NCBI GenBank assembly: GCA_011634665.1 | Contig: WAEK01000031.1 | Span: forward strand, 1-64,000 | From: Mortierella sp. BCC40632 | Taxonomy: Eukaryota; Mortierellomycota; Mortierellomycetes; Mortierellales; Mortierellaceae | DNA: 64,000 nucleotides | Direction of reading: 5' to 3' | In this document: in pieces, positions 26,101 to 37,732 of the stretch | How positions within the stretch are numbered: position 1 is the stretch's first letter | Layout of the letters: each line of letters opens with the position of its first letter | Notes under the pieces: model-generated | Database searches by the model: none | Seen by the model: the letters and a program-made list of their open reading frames with translations, nothing else | Told to the model about the DNA's origin: nothing | Program-made: the position numbers and the translations under genes

Positions 26101-26565
26101 TTACCACCTCACCTGTGGATGCCCTGTTACCCCACCTTTTTCCCCAATACGGTCATTGCCAAAACGCAAATCATTTGCAAAAACATTTTGCCTCATTTTC
26201 ATCCCCTCCCTGCTAAACCCGAACCGCACTGCAAATTTCTGTATCCGTTGAGAATTTACAAGAGTGTTATATAGAGGTGTTAGAAGAGAGTAGAACCGAG
26301 GGGTGTTAGTTGAGAGTAGAGATGTTAGTAGAGTTTCAGAATGTGAGAGGTGTAGTAGAAATGTTGGTAGAGATATTAATGGAGATGTTGGAAGAGGAGA
26401 GGTTTCAGAGGCAACCAGCCGAGATACTGGTTGAGGCAAGTCGAGATTTGTCAAATCAGAAACGTGTTTCCGTCCTGCCTCCGCACTCGGACCAGATGTA
26501 GGGACATTGACTGCATGAACAGAGGGAATAAATGTCCGTAATACCGCATGACGCATCACCTCCAC
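26101..26565 (-). pseudogene. possible GNAT acetyltransferase scrap
   Basis: This is a 154-codon frame. Near its C-terminus is a stretch (about residues 106-135) containing SQRIQKFAVRFGFSREGMKM. It resembles the NxxSxxAAexxGFxxEG motif of RimJ/RimL-type GNAT acetyltransferases, which contacts acetyl-CoA. The preceding region is Leu/Ser/Thr-rich and is encoded by an imperfect GTTAGTAGAG-type repeat, unlike a normal GNAT core. The usual N-terminal two thirds of a GNAT domain is not recognisable. Either a decayed gene or a chance match is possible. Confidence 0.3.
26241..26420. repeat. imperfect GAGATGTTAGTAGAG-type short tandem repeat
   Basis: Repeated AGAGTAGA, GAGATGTTAG and TGTTGGTAGAG words over ~180 bp. 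It underlies the odd Leu/Ser/Thr-rich part of the possible acetyltransferase scrap. Confidence 0.5.
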
Positions 26566-26876
26566 CTTCCGAGAGATATTTTTTTTTCTTGACTTTGACC
26601 GGACATTCGATCTGATCCGGTACCTGCGCTATGAGCGTGGGGTTTTTTTTTTTTGTCATTCTCTTTTGTTCGATACATTTTTTTTTTTTTCAGTCAAAGT
26701 TTTCTTGGCGTTAATCCAAATATTCTTCTTTTAGCTTTTCTTTTGGTTTTAGATTTTAGGGAGTGAAAAGATGATCTTTATTCATTTTTGAGTTTAATCG
26801 GCCTTATTTTTTCTTCATTCTTTCATTGCCAACCATTTCATATTTTAATTTTTAGTTCGCTCCATCCATTTTCAGC

Positions 26877-27458
26877 CTCTTTGATCTTTCCTCATCATCA
26901 AGTTCATCATTTCCACTTTTCATTTTTGTTTCCTTTTGCTTTTTTTTTTCCTTTTTTTTATTGTTGTTGTTGATTGTCCAAACGATTGTCGTCGAATACT
27001 ACTTAAAATCGGGCCTTGTATTATTATTCGTCCATTCCTTTTGCCGAATTTTTCCATTAAAGCTGGGGAACAAGGCCCTTTTTCTTTGTCCCTTGGAATC
27101 GGCTCAACACCAGCCGGGTTTCTACATCCTCCTCGTGGCTATCCATGGAAAACTTCATATTCCCACCTTAAAACATAGTTCCTCACCATCCGTGTATTCA
27201 AAACCAAAAGTCGTTCTTTGACATGGATTCTTAAGTCTCTTTTCGACAAACTCCCCTCGACCTTTGCGTTTGGTGCGCAAAAGACCTTTTGATCACTGTT
27301 TCTCTAAATCCTCTCCATCGTCCTCTTCCAACGTCTTTGTTGTTCTCTTTTGTCCACGCGGTTCTCACATAGAGTTTCATCGTGGATTGTGTTTTGGAAG
27401 GTAGTGATGTAGGTGGGACATCATTCCTTTCACTTGATCGGGTTTCATCTATTAGCAA
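26877..27458 (-). CDS. possible broken gene of unknown function
   Basis: The frame at 27231-27458 contains MKLYVRTAWTKENNKDVGRG. Two further open stretches downstream in other frames contain FGFEYTDGEELCFKVGI and MKFSMDSHEEDVETRLVLSR. The last piece contains ELDDEERSKRLKMDGA. Composition is protein-like, but the pieces need frameshifts or introns to join. No family was recognised. Confidence 0.3.
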
Positions 27459-27543
27459 TAGGGGTGTACTTTTGTCAGGTCAAGTTGAAAACTAAATTAT
27501 AGACAATACAAATGCCTCCTATTTTTGATGTATGAGTTTGTAA

Positions 27544-28432
27544 TTAGATGCTGAAATGTGTTGAGGACACCTCCAAGGCATTCATACCGCTTCTGTTGAT
27601 GATGGGATTCATGGCTTGCTTGGCTTGCTTGGCTCGAGGCGAGTGATTTTGGTGGAAGGATTGATGGTGGAATAATCCCTGGTGGTAAAAAGATGGGATC
27701 GATGAATGGGGAATGCGGTGAAGGTATTTCTTGTCCAAAATGCGCCGCACCCCTTCCTTTTTTTTATACAACTTCTGTGAAAATGATTTTCCGCTCGTGT
27801 TTTCTTGAGTCTTTATCTGCTTTTGCCCTGCTTTTGCCTTGCTTTTGGTCAGGGAATACACTTCATCCCGCAATGCTCTCATGTTAGATCGGACTAGCAT
27901 GTTAATCCGAGCGAAGCGCCTTCTTTTCGAAATAAATACCGCATACACTCTTTCTTTCTTCCCGAGATGTTTTTATCGTTCTGCATCCTTTTTGCCCATC
28001 ATTAGATTCCTGGTGCCTGCGCCTTGGATGAAGGGGGTTTGACCACATCTTTTGGGGCCATGCGCAGTTGGGTCAAAGATTTTAAAAGAGGAGGGGTTGG
28101 GGAGAGATTCAATGATGACGGAGGGGCTAAAGGGTAGGTGTGTCTTTGAAGAGAATCTTTTTATTATTATTATCATATTTAGATGTGAATGAGGAGGAAA
28201 GGATTTCGTCCGTCGAAAGTAGAGTGTCTACTAATCCCGAGACGGCGATTCTCCACCTATCATTCTTGTCTGCATTGGCATTCCGTTGATGAATGTTTGC
28301 TTGAACGGCGTTGATACTGAGTCGCAGGAAAGATAACTTGATGCACAGAATCAGTAGAATTATAAGAATGGCCATATAAAAGGCGATTGTCTCAAAGATT
28401 ATTTGAGCGATGATTGCGACATTGTAGATCAT
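27544..28432 (-). CDS. putative membrane protein, spliced or frameshifted
   Basis: The first piece (28127-28432) starts MIYNVAIIAQIIFETIAFYM. It has a long hydrophobic segment at about residues 3-36, long enough for one or two membrane helices, then a hydrophilic domain with an Asn/Asp/Lys-rich end. Downstream pieces (27973-28176, and a 134-codon frame at 27544-27948 rich in Lys/Arg/His) continue on the same strand and probably form the cytoplasmic tail. Splice borders cannot be fixed by eye. No family was recognised. Confidence 0.4.
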
Positions 28433-28507
28433 GGTGACGAGATCGGGATATCGTGGTGGCGAAGATGGACAACATGACTATTGAGGATGGTCAGATCTTG
28501 TTTGGAT

Positions 28508-28562
28508 AGGTAAGGGACGAGGAGGAGGAGGAGGAGGAGGAGGAGGGAGGAGGAGGAGGCGG
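28508..28562. repeat. (GAG)n trinucleotide repeat
   Basis: GAGGAGGAGG repeats. Minus-strand frames through it give poly-Ser/Pro or poly-Leu and are probably untranslated or low-complexity sequence. Confidence 0.85.
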
Positions 28563-28849
28563 GGAGGAGGAGATGGGCCAAGAGAGGTAGATTGCACGAG
28601 ATTGAGTGGGGCTCTGTGTTTCTGGCGTCTTTATGCTGGACGGATGGCTCGCTGGACGGATATGGATGCAACAAAGGAAGGATGAAATGGACGGGGTAGT
28701 TGGCACTGAAGGTGGATGGCAAAAGCCGGCGTTTGATACCGATTCGGGAACGATTACAGACATGGATGCTGCAAGCAGCTGAAGCAGGTTATTGAAACAG
28801 TTGATCTGTCGAACGACTATTTTACAACAACCATGCCAAGGATTCACAA

Positions 28850-31180
28850 TTGCGTAATTGTCTCTGTCACAGACCCGGGTCGGGGAGGATTTGAAGAGGG
28901 CGCAGCAGGGAAGGGAAGGGAAGGGCAGGCGGGAGTGACTAGCATGCTAGTGCATGCTTCCTGTGCATGTCTTGTGCTCGTGCTTTTAAAAAGAGATGCA
29001 CGCCCTTTGTGGCAAAAAAACAAATCACGCAAGAGGATCTTTTTTCGTGTGGGAGGTGCATCCATTGACGAGGGTTTTTATAAATGGGTGTCATGTTATT
29101 CAATCATAGACAAAAGCTTTTATTCCTATGGCGAGTGGTTTATATGAATGTGATTGTGGTGGGGTGGCCAAGACTTTTGATATTTCTTTTTTGTTTTCAG
29201 GATTCAGCAGAAGGAGCAGAGAAAGCAGAGGAGAGATTATAAAAAGACTATAAGAGAGTAGAAGAGACCATAGGAGATGGGAGAGACTATGGAGAGGAAG
29301 TCACGTGGTCACGTGTTTGTATATCTTTTTCCAAAGAGGCCCTCTGCTTGAACCCGAGCAGCAATGGAATGGTCGAGTTTTTTTTTTTTTTCATTCTGTT
29401 TTTGCTTTGGGGCAGTCAAGCAGCCATCTTTTTTTTTTCTCCCGAATTTGTTTTTTGATCTTGGTCTGACCTCTGACCTTAGTCCTTTTTCTTAGAGTCT
29501 TGATCTTGAGCTTAGTCTTTTTTTGTGGAGGGGTTCTGGTTTCATGCAGACCTTTCCCTTTCTTGTTAATCATTTCTTTCTCAGTAGCAGTCCTTCTCTA
29601 GTTGATTTTCCAGGACCTTTCTGATTGTCCAGTTCTCCTACCCCTTCCAGCTCCTTTTCTTTTGATTCCTGACTTTTTATCGATTTCATTCTGATCTTTT
29701 ATGGATTTTTTTATTTTTCTATTTTTTCTTTATATTGCCTATTTTTCCGGATTTTAAAAAAGTTTCTTTTTTTAGGATTTTTTTTCTCTAGAACATTCCA
29801 AAATATTCCTTTTTTCAATTTATTTTGTTTGTCATCTTATTGAGTATCCCTGTATTTTTTTTCCTTAACCATCAATGCGACTCCACTCCATAAAGACTCC
29901 CCTCTTGTTCCTTATACAACATTGCTTTCTTATTCATTAAGTCTCATATTAACATTAGTATACTTTCACTGACGCTCGCAGTAAACTTTCGACAATTCGA
30001 GAATCGCCTCAGATGCGGCGGAAATCGATAATCTGTCTCCCTATGTCCTTTCTTGGTCGTCCTGCAAGCATTCAATGTTTCCATACACTTCTCTACTGCT
30101 TGTTCCAACTCCCTAAAATCAATATCGTTTAACTTTTTTTTTACTATTTTCCCTCATGTTCGAGTTTTGTCAGGTATGAAAGGCACCCCTTCATGGAGAA
30201 AAATAAAGATAATAAAAATCAATAACAGTCTCTATACTACAAAAAGAAGAACACAAACTTTTGTCATCCATTCAATATGCTATTGTTCTTACTCATGTGC
30301 TTTTAGTTGTTCGTTTCCTTAATGTTCATTTCGAATAAGAGAGTCATTGGAAGTCTGAATGAAAGTGGAAATGAAAAGCATATGTCCTGAATTTATATTT
30401 TCCACCTTTTTAAGACTTTCACCTCACCACCCCCTCCTTACCTTTCCTGAATCTGCAGTCCTTGCCCTGTCTCTTTTCCCCCAAGTCCACTGAGCCCGAT
30501 TCGCGACGTAGTCTGCAAATGATGGCTACTATCAGCGAGTCGTATACTGTAATAGCCACCAGTGGCGAAAACCACACCTCCTTGTTCAACAGCCTTCTAT
30601 ATTTCGATGAACCATTTTTTCAAAAAAATTCCGTACTGTTTTGAGAAACAACGAGACTTTTTAGTTTTGCAATGAAAATCAATCACAAAGAAGAGAGGCT
30701 GAGAAAAAGAGGCGAAGAGAAAAGTCGAAAAGGAGGGCAAGAAGAGGATCGACATAGAAAGTGAAAAAAAAAAAATCAATAAACTATCAACTTGTTACAG
30801 GGTCATATGTATATTATTGTCCCTTAAAACCCCTATATTCCGACCACCTTTTTTTCATTGAATCACAAATTACAACGACAGTTTTAGTGGAACAAAGAAA
30901 AATTTATCCCATGAACAGGGGCTGAGAAGAATAGCAAAGAGAAAAGTCGAGAAAGGGGGGGGCTATTATGAATGTCGAGAAAAAAACGTGATAAAATGTC
31001 AAAGCCGTCTTCTATAAGTCTGACTGGTTCATTTACTAAATGTTAATATGTGAGTTGTTGTCCTTTTGGAACCTCATATTTTACCACATCATCTTTTTTT
31101 TCATGGATCCAAATTTTATGCATCCCAGCACTTTATTTTTATCTTCTTTTGCTCAACAACGATATCTCGGGTCCCAGACA
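28850..31180. other. spacer without a supported gene
   Basis: A purine-rich stretch (29195-29300, AGAGACTATAAGAGAGTAG words), a double CACGTG, T-rich low-complexity DNA (29370-29870) and a diverged direct repeat at 30690-31100 lie here. Small frames exist but none has convincing composition. Confidence 0.5.
29302..29315. promoter_or_regulatory. two CACGTG E-boxes, 8 bp apart
   Basis: CACGTG occurs at 29302-29307 and 29310-29315. This palindrome is the core site for basic helix-loop-helix factors (Cbf1/Pho4 type in fungi). Close pairing is suggestive, but no gene start is obvious within 500 bp. Confidence 0.35.
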
Positions 31181-31185
31181 CTGCT

Positions 31186-33943
31186 TCAAATAAAAGAATA
31201 ACCGCCAACTTTTTCAATTCTTTTCTGTTTTTTAGCATAGTCTTCGTCCAAACTCTCAGCTGTGCGTTTCCCTACATTCTTAAGTCTATCGATAAACTCA
31301 ACATGTTCAGAGGGGAATATCTCGCCGAAATTTTCATCACCAATATTTATCACAACTTGACGTACTCCATCAGTGTCAACGAGTCCTCCTTGTCGTGTTG
31401 ATAACTTGGAGGTCAGCACCGTCCATCTGGTCGGGTAGGCAATGACCATACTAACGTAAATTTTTCTGGACAAAAATTTGCAAAAAATCTTGAACGTGTT
31501 TTTGATCTTGGGTCCCGACACGGTGCTCAATGCATCCCTCCAATCACTTTCTGTAAAATTACTCGACTTTTGATACAGCTTAAACTGCACAAATACAGGC
31601 ACTACTCTTACCCCATCGATTTGGATGAAAAAAGACCATGTCTGGACCTGAGGGCTTTGTCTTAGGGAAGAAAAAATGGTGCAACATCCTTGTTATTACA
31701 TTTCGACTGATGATTGACATGCGCATCCATGAAATCCTCCATCGATATCATCTCATGAGTCGTCCCTTGTTCAAACCCTCGCTCCTTCCATCCAACAATT
31801 TCCACTTTCCCCACTAAAGCCTTACACATGTCAGGTACTGAGGGACTATGTGACCATTCAGCTAAAGTTCGCTTGCTGAAGGCTTCCTTGAAGGCACTCA
31901 TCATCAACTGTTCAAACATGGTCCCGTGATCCGGAGCCGATGTCGTAAGTAGCATTCGTCTTTGAGTTGCCTTCTTGAAGTATGGGTCAATAGCAAAGAA
32001 GTAGTTTTCCACAGCCTTATACACAAATGGCTCATCTAGAGCAACAACGGCTTTGCCCTGAATAATCCGGATCCTTCCAAATGCACGTTCAACCAGCTCA
32101 GTCATTGTTTCATCTAACACGAGCTTTTCCTCTCCAAACATACATCGCTTGTATAAAAGAAGACCAAGAATATTGCCAATGGAATCGCCCACCACTTCCT
32201 TATGACTGTTGCATTTCTGTTGCAAACGACTGAGTTCGTAGCAGAGATTGCCTTTACGGTCCCTGCTTTTTCATAAGATGTCAGCAGTTCTTCCGTGTAA
32301 TTGACAGCCTCCATCCACGTGTCTTTTTCGTCGCTTTTATGATCCTTTTTTTAAATATTTAAGTATACCCAATGAAATGGTAAGAACTCAATCCACATCC
32401 TCTAGTCCACATCCTCTACACCTGTACTAAAAGTTGTTACTTACCATGGCCATAATTGCCGGACGATATCGACCCGCCAACTTCTCGAACAATACATCCA
32501 CTGCCCTCTGTGAAAAACTTCTATCCAGCGCCCGCTTTGATTCGTCGTCTGGGAGACTCTTCCGCATCCGATAAATATAATCCTTAATAGACTCCACATC
32601 AGACCATCCTAAAAATTCCATAAACTGAGTACGTAGTGACAACTGTGTCACGATTATTGTTCCTTCAGCTAGCTTCAATTCGCACACGAAAACACATCCG
32701 AGGCAAAACCAAATATTTCAATTACCTCAAACTTTGCAGAGCTATCTTTTCAGATCCGATCCTGAACCCCTGAACCCAGAAAAGAGTATTAATGCTCAAA
32801 CCTGTTCCGCAGGTAATAAGTGTAAGCCGCTGGCCGTCGACATCTCGCAATCCATGAAGAACAGGTGAAAGCAAAGGTCGCGGCGATTTGTCCGACGATG
32901 ACATTGACTCAAAAAAACTTCTGAATTCATCACCAAGAAATTGCGCCTCATCAAGAACTAGAAGCAATCTAGTGCCGAGAGAAAACACTGGCTTGCATCC
33001 TTCTTGGATAAGAAGATTCCTTGTCTCTTCCAAGACTCCCTTAACGTATTCCATGAGGTCGCTTTCATTGTAGTGTCGAAGCTTAAATGTATTCTCGAAT
33101 AGGGAGTTGAAAAAGTCCTCAAAAAGCACATGCGGGCATACTTGAAGGAGGGCCCATCTTGCGCTTGTAAACACTTCATTGCTTCCTTCAACATTAAGGC
33201 AGTACTTCAATACAAGAAGCCGAGATAAGAGGAGAAGGTATGTCATCTTCCTAGCATAAACATTATTGACTTGAGGATCTGTAATAAAAGACTTTCGATC
33301 ACGATACAATTCCTTTTGAACGTAAGAGTGTAATGTCATCATGTCTGATGACCCCCAGTCATCGCTGGACGAGTTGAAGTAGATCCCCCAATGTTGATAC
33401 AATAGCTCAATAACTGCTCGTGTCTTGCCACATCCTATTATTGTTGAATGGTTGATCATTTTCAATAAATATGCTAATAATATGTTCAGTTACCATCGTT
33501 CACAAGCAAACCTATTGGCATCAATTTCTACCTGAAACCCCAAACACTGGAATAACGGGGCGATTATTCTGCTGAACCATCTCCATATTATTGAAGCAGA
33601 CGCAAGATTCGAGAGATTTTCTTCATTCCTCGAAGGTTTCGGTAAATCGAAAAGTAAACTTGGCCTCTTCTCTGACGGCCTCCCAAATGTTCGACGCCAT
33701 GCACATGGGAGACCCCTGATTGGACCTTCCGTCATTGGCAAATCTCCTTCTCCCCTTACATATGATTCAAGGAAAAGCGCCACTCGCGATCCTCGAGCAA
33801 AAAAACTATCATAAATTCTTTCAACATTCTCTTCAATGTTTCCTATAAAATGAATCAACACTTTTAGTACGTAGTAAAACATGGTTCATTAAAACAAAAT
33901 TGATTTCCTACTCACCAGACAACGAAGAGCTTGAGCGTGACAT
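31186..33943 (-). CDS. Crinkler-type (CRN) STAND-like NTPase with PD-(D/E)XK nuclease-like C-terminus
   Basis: The domain order is typical of eukaryotic CRN effectors. A short N-terminus (ATG at 33943) has no signal peptide or LFLAK-type header. A P-loop follows, whose Walker A (GVSG-CGKT) is assembled across an intron at 33435-33531. Then come Walker B (LLLVLDEAQ, DEAQ at 32941-32952), a sensor strand (LTLITCGTGLS), the LAGRYRPAI motif (about 32456-32485) and a C-terminal REase-like domain with GPD (31638-31649) and QFK (31579-31587) as putative metal-site residues. Another intron is at 33843-33915, and GTAAGT...AAAG joins exons near 32340-32450. Frames change at homopolymers, for example near 31624-31635, 31670 and 32268, while conserved motifs continue, so the gene may be intact in reality. 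CRN proteins act inside cells, often in nuclei, but this protein's target is unknown. It is divergent from the JmjC gene. Confidence 0.85.
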
Positions 33944-34208
33944 GGAAAGTGCTATTAATTTTAAAATAAAATTAGCTTTTGTAACAATCGTCTAATGGCT
34001 TCGAATATATACAGACTTGTTCTCTACCACTCAATAAAAAAAATGTTATACCTGGTCGCTGGATAATAATATGAACTGTTTTTTTTGGAAGGCTCGTCAT
34101 TGAAGACCTCCGAGAATTCAAACCATTGGGTGAAGCTTCTTCTTCTCCTTCTCATCAAGATTGGCAAGACTAATGATGGACTCTTCCTCATCATCTTTTA
34201 TTGCATGT

Positions 34209-34660
34209 TGACATGCCAAAGAGTGAGCTCATCAGCAGCGATTATCGTCAAACCGGGGACTCTTCTTTTGTCTTTACGAGGTTCTTGAGCTCCCCCAACT
34301 GTAGCAGTGCTCGAAGTGCTGATGGGAAAACTCGCAGTGTAGTCTCTCCATCAACAATGCAAAAAAACAACTTGAACATTTTTCATGACTTCCCCAGATG
34401 CCGTGTGGAATAGAAATATTGAGTTGACATGAGATAACAAGGGATAAGGAGAAACTGAGGAACAAGGTAGAGAAGAAAGATGACCATAATGATTTAAATT
34501 TTATAGGCAAAGACCGATTCCCCAGACAAGATCCCTGCAAAAGACATCATCGTCCCTCAAGATTTGCCACGCATTTGCCACGATGCAGCCCTTAATTTGA
34601 AGTTGTGCTCACAAAGCATGCATCCAAATCCGCATCCTTCCCCACCCAACACATTAGCAT
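34209..34660 (+). CDS. candidate upstream exons (possibly of the JmjC gene)
   Basis: A frame to 34413 contains MPKSELISSDYRQTGDSSFV and RSVVSPSTMQKNNLNIFHDF. After a TTTTATAG acceptor at 34508, a second open stretch reads AKTDSPDKIPAKDIIVPQDL and continues to CSQSMHPNPHPSPPN. Composition is protein-like and the strand agrees with the JmjC gene. They could be its N-terminal exons or a separate small gene. Confidence 0.35.
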
Positions 34661-34787
34661 TATAACCAAACGAATTTTTTGGCCATGAAGAGCCCCGGAG
34701 ACCAGGGAATTTTTCAGTTCAAGAAAGGGCCTACTTTTTTAAAAAGACTGTCAGCTAACCAGTAAGATTATAGACCGCGCCTATTCG

Positions 34788-34862
34788 GTGATTGAATGCG
34801 CCAGTTCGATGATTGAATGCGCCATTTCGATGTTCGACTGCGCCAGTCTGAATCCTGACTGC
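34788..34862 (+). repeat. GATTGAATGCGCCA short tandem repeat
   Basis: About four imperfect 18-20 bp units of TTCGATGATTGAATGCGCCA lie just upstream of the JmjC coding region. Confidence 0.7.
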
Positions 34863-34956
34863 TTTTTTTCTATTTTACTTTTCTCAGTGAAGTTTCATTT
34901 TTTCCGCCTTCGCCTTTATCCTTCTCCTCACAATCCCCCGACTTTCAACTTTCAAA

Positions 34957-37732
34957 ATGAACCAGTCAAGCATCGACCTTTTCTACCATTGACTACGATA
35001 CTTTTATCGCTAGAGGCCCACCCTTTCTACCACTGTCAATAGCTGAAATTGATTTCTCCGACTCTAGTTTATCCTCCCTTAATTTCTACTTACTTCAAAG
35101 TCCCCTATCATTATAAGAGATTTCACACAGTCTCCAGATTGGGACAAATCTGAATTTTCGCTACAAAGGTTTAAGGATCTCCAGGGGACTCAAAGTAAGC
35201 CTTGCTTCTAGGTTTGCCATAAAGACTCTTTTGTTGGCTTCGCACTAAGACTGAATCGACTCTTTTCTTAAAACATATAGAAATTAATTGTTGGGACCAA
35301 AAAAAAAGGAGTGAATGTTATCCTTCCAACAAATGAATACATTGAAAATGTTCATGAAAACCCACCGCCGTCTAAAACAAAAAGTCACTGCTCTATGCAA
35401 AAAGACCTCTCATGTCCAAAAGAATGGAATGATGCTCTGATGAAGCGAATAATTCCCGATGTAATTCGCCATCACGGTAACCATGACCTTAGTAAGTTTA
35501 ACTTTTTTTCACCCTCCTTTTACAAAACCAAATGCGAAATATTAATCTAATTTAATATTCTCTCCTTCCTAATTGGTTACCCCTAGACACATTTTTGGAG
35601 TCTCTGCAACCGAAAACCTGTTGCTCTATCTCGGACAAAATGGTTCATGGCAAGTAATAAAAATAAGGTCTTTGAAATTTTCCGTAATCGAGACTTTGTG
35701 TTAACCCAAGCGACTCCCTTTTTAGGACCCCACTTCATATGGACTTATTGGCCACGCCAGCATACAACCCTAATGCTATTCGCAAACAGTGACTCGTACA
35801 CAATATGGTTTATGATTCATGAGAGTGACGCCCCAAAAAATGGACCAGCTTTACATCTTTTGGGTCAAGTCCCCTCACACGAAAAATTTTTGTATACCCA
35901 GATGACTTGGCAAAAGCAAATTTCCCAATTTATGTTGGGAAACAAGTCCCTGGTGATCTCGTGTATATCCCATCAATGTCATATCACCAAGTTGTAAACT
36001 TTGTAAGTTTGAAAATACCCTGATTTTCCAATACTTCCAATGTAGCCACAACTAACTGATTACTTTCTTTGTAGGGACGAACGACAATGAAGGTAGCATG
36101 GAACTCCTTTACATCAGAGACCATCGATTTGGCCATTAACAAAGTGATTCCAACATATCGACAGTATGTTCTTTTTTGCCGTCTTTTCCTAGCTTTTACA
36201 CACCTAAATTTTTCTTTAATAACAGTGTCCTATCCACCACCTTCTAGATTTTTCCGTCCAGATATTTACAATACAGGAGAGATTGTTTTGCGCACATTAG
36301 ATGGCTTCACTTCCATTTTAAACAATGAGCCCGAATGCAGAAAGTTCTCAAGAGAGTCTCTCAACAAATCCTTCCTAACCATTTTGCGACTCTTTGAAGA
36401 TCTACTCCTGGGCGAATGGATTAATTGGGACTGTGTGAGTAACGATTCTAAATTTACTTTTCCTATTAAGCCCCTCAACCCTACAAGAACAGACATTGCG
36501 ACAATCACTTGCGATTTTTGTCATGGAGTTATATTTAATCGACACCTCGTCTGCAATGAAAACACCTGCTTGAGAGGCAATTCGCCATACCATATTTGTC
36601 TTTCTGTTTTTCTTTGGGTCGAGGATGTATTCATAGATCATCCAGTCTCCAAATGAGAGAAATGTTTTCAGTCGGTTTCCTGCGATCGATTTACTCCAAC
36701 GCTATCTTAACATGGAATAGATCAAACACGTCACAGCTAAGGGACAATTTTTTTTATAGGTAAAATACTATTCGCCCCCACTCAGTTTTTCCCTTTTACA
36801 GACAACCAATCATACTCATTTTGTAATTCTTTTTATCTTTTTCCTTCAGATCAACATCCTTTAACGAACCATACTGTATGCCTCGCTTGCTTATATCAGA
36901 CTTCAGCAACTTATACACACAAACAAACAATCACACAAAAAAGTAAGTCTTAAAACCTTTGTAACTTCAACTGACTTTTTGTCATCATCTCCTTTTAACC
37001 ATTTTTTTTTTTTCCAGTCTTGTCATCGCTGTAAAAAGAAAAAGATTCATTATGTCATGTTGTCATGCTCTCAACACTTTGAAAGTAAAGCTACGTGGCG
37101 GAAAAATCGGCCAGTCTTTAAATGCCGCCTTCTCTTTTGTGAGCGTTGTCTCTACAACTGCATGGGCAAAAGTTGGGTTGAGATCGCCAAAGTTCCGGAT
37201 AGCCAGTTTTTATGTCCAAGATGCACAAAGTCATGCAACTGTGACATTTGCAACCATACACCCCAAGACATTCCAAGACTGACCGTCATTCCGTATGACA
37301 ATCCTGCCGAAGATACAAGGAACATGGGCAGCGTCTCTGATACACTCAAGATTGATCGTGCTTTTAAAAGAATATCTTTGAAACGAAGAAAGACTGACAA
37401 AAGCAAAGACAATGAAGGGGTCGAAAATGAAAGTTCTTCTGATGATTTAAGGGAGAACACTTCTCATCCAATTAAGAAGAAGGCCATAATGGATTCAATC
37501 CAATCCGAATTCCAGGACCTACGGAATGAAGTTCAAGACTTGCGACAAAAACTCTCAAACATCGAGCATCTCCTGTATGTCGGCGCGTTAATGGTTTCAT
37601 CAAACTCATCTCATGCTTTCATTACCTTATTCGCTAAACACTTTTTACTTTCTTGAACCTTTTACCTATTTTAGAACATTGCTCGTTCAAAGCAAGCACA
37701 ACACCACTATTTCCAGTTCAAATAGGCCTTGA
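34957..37732 (+). CDS. JmjC-domain histone demethylase with 4CXXC (R1-type) zinc finger
   Basis: Early exons carry DYDTFIARGPPFLPL and SPIIIRDFTQSPDWD, typical of the region before the cupin core. The core shows ENLLLYLGQNGSW, then TPLHMD (His-x-Asp iron ligands at 35733-35744), SYTIWFMI, PGDLVYIPSMSYHQVVN (third ligand His, 35982-35993) and MKVAWN. A Cys-rich segment with CDFC and IFNR follows. The C-terminus has the 4CXXC finger (CHRC, CERC, CPRC, CDIC), a basic region and a coiled coil. Introns: 35195-35280, 35492-35586, 35654-35725, 36003-36074, 36164-36247, 36943-37017 and a GTATGT...TTTTAG intron at 37575-37674. The last extends the coil and gives the stop at 37730-37732. The predicted role is Fe(II)/2-oxoglutarate histone demethylation in the nucleus. 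A few one-base frame changes, for example CCC at 35765-35775, look like homopolymer errors. The N-terminal start is uncertain. Confidence 0.88.

Noticed and set aside
28491..28847. 118-aa frame ending in poly-Pro/poly-Ser
   Set aside because: Driven by the (GAG)n repeat. It could be a 5' exon of the membrane-protein gene, but there is no independent support.
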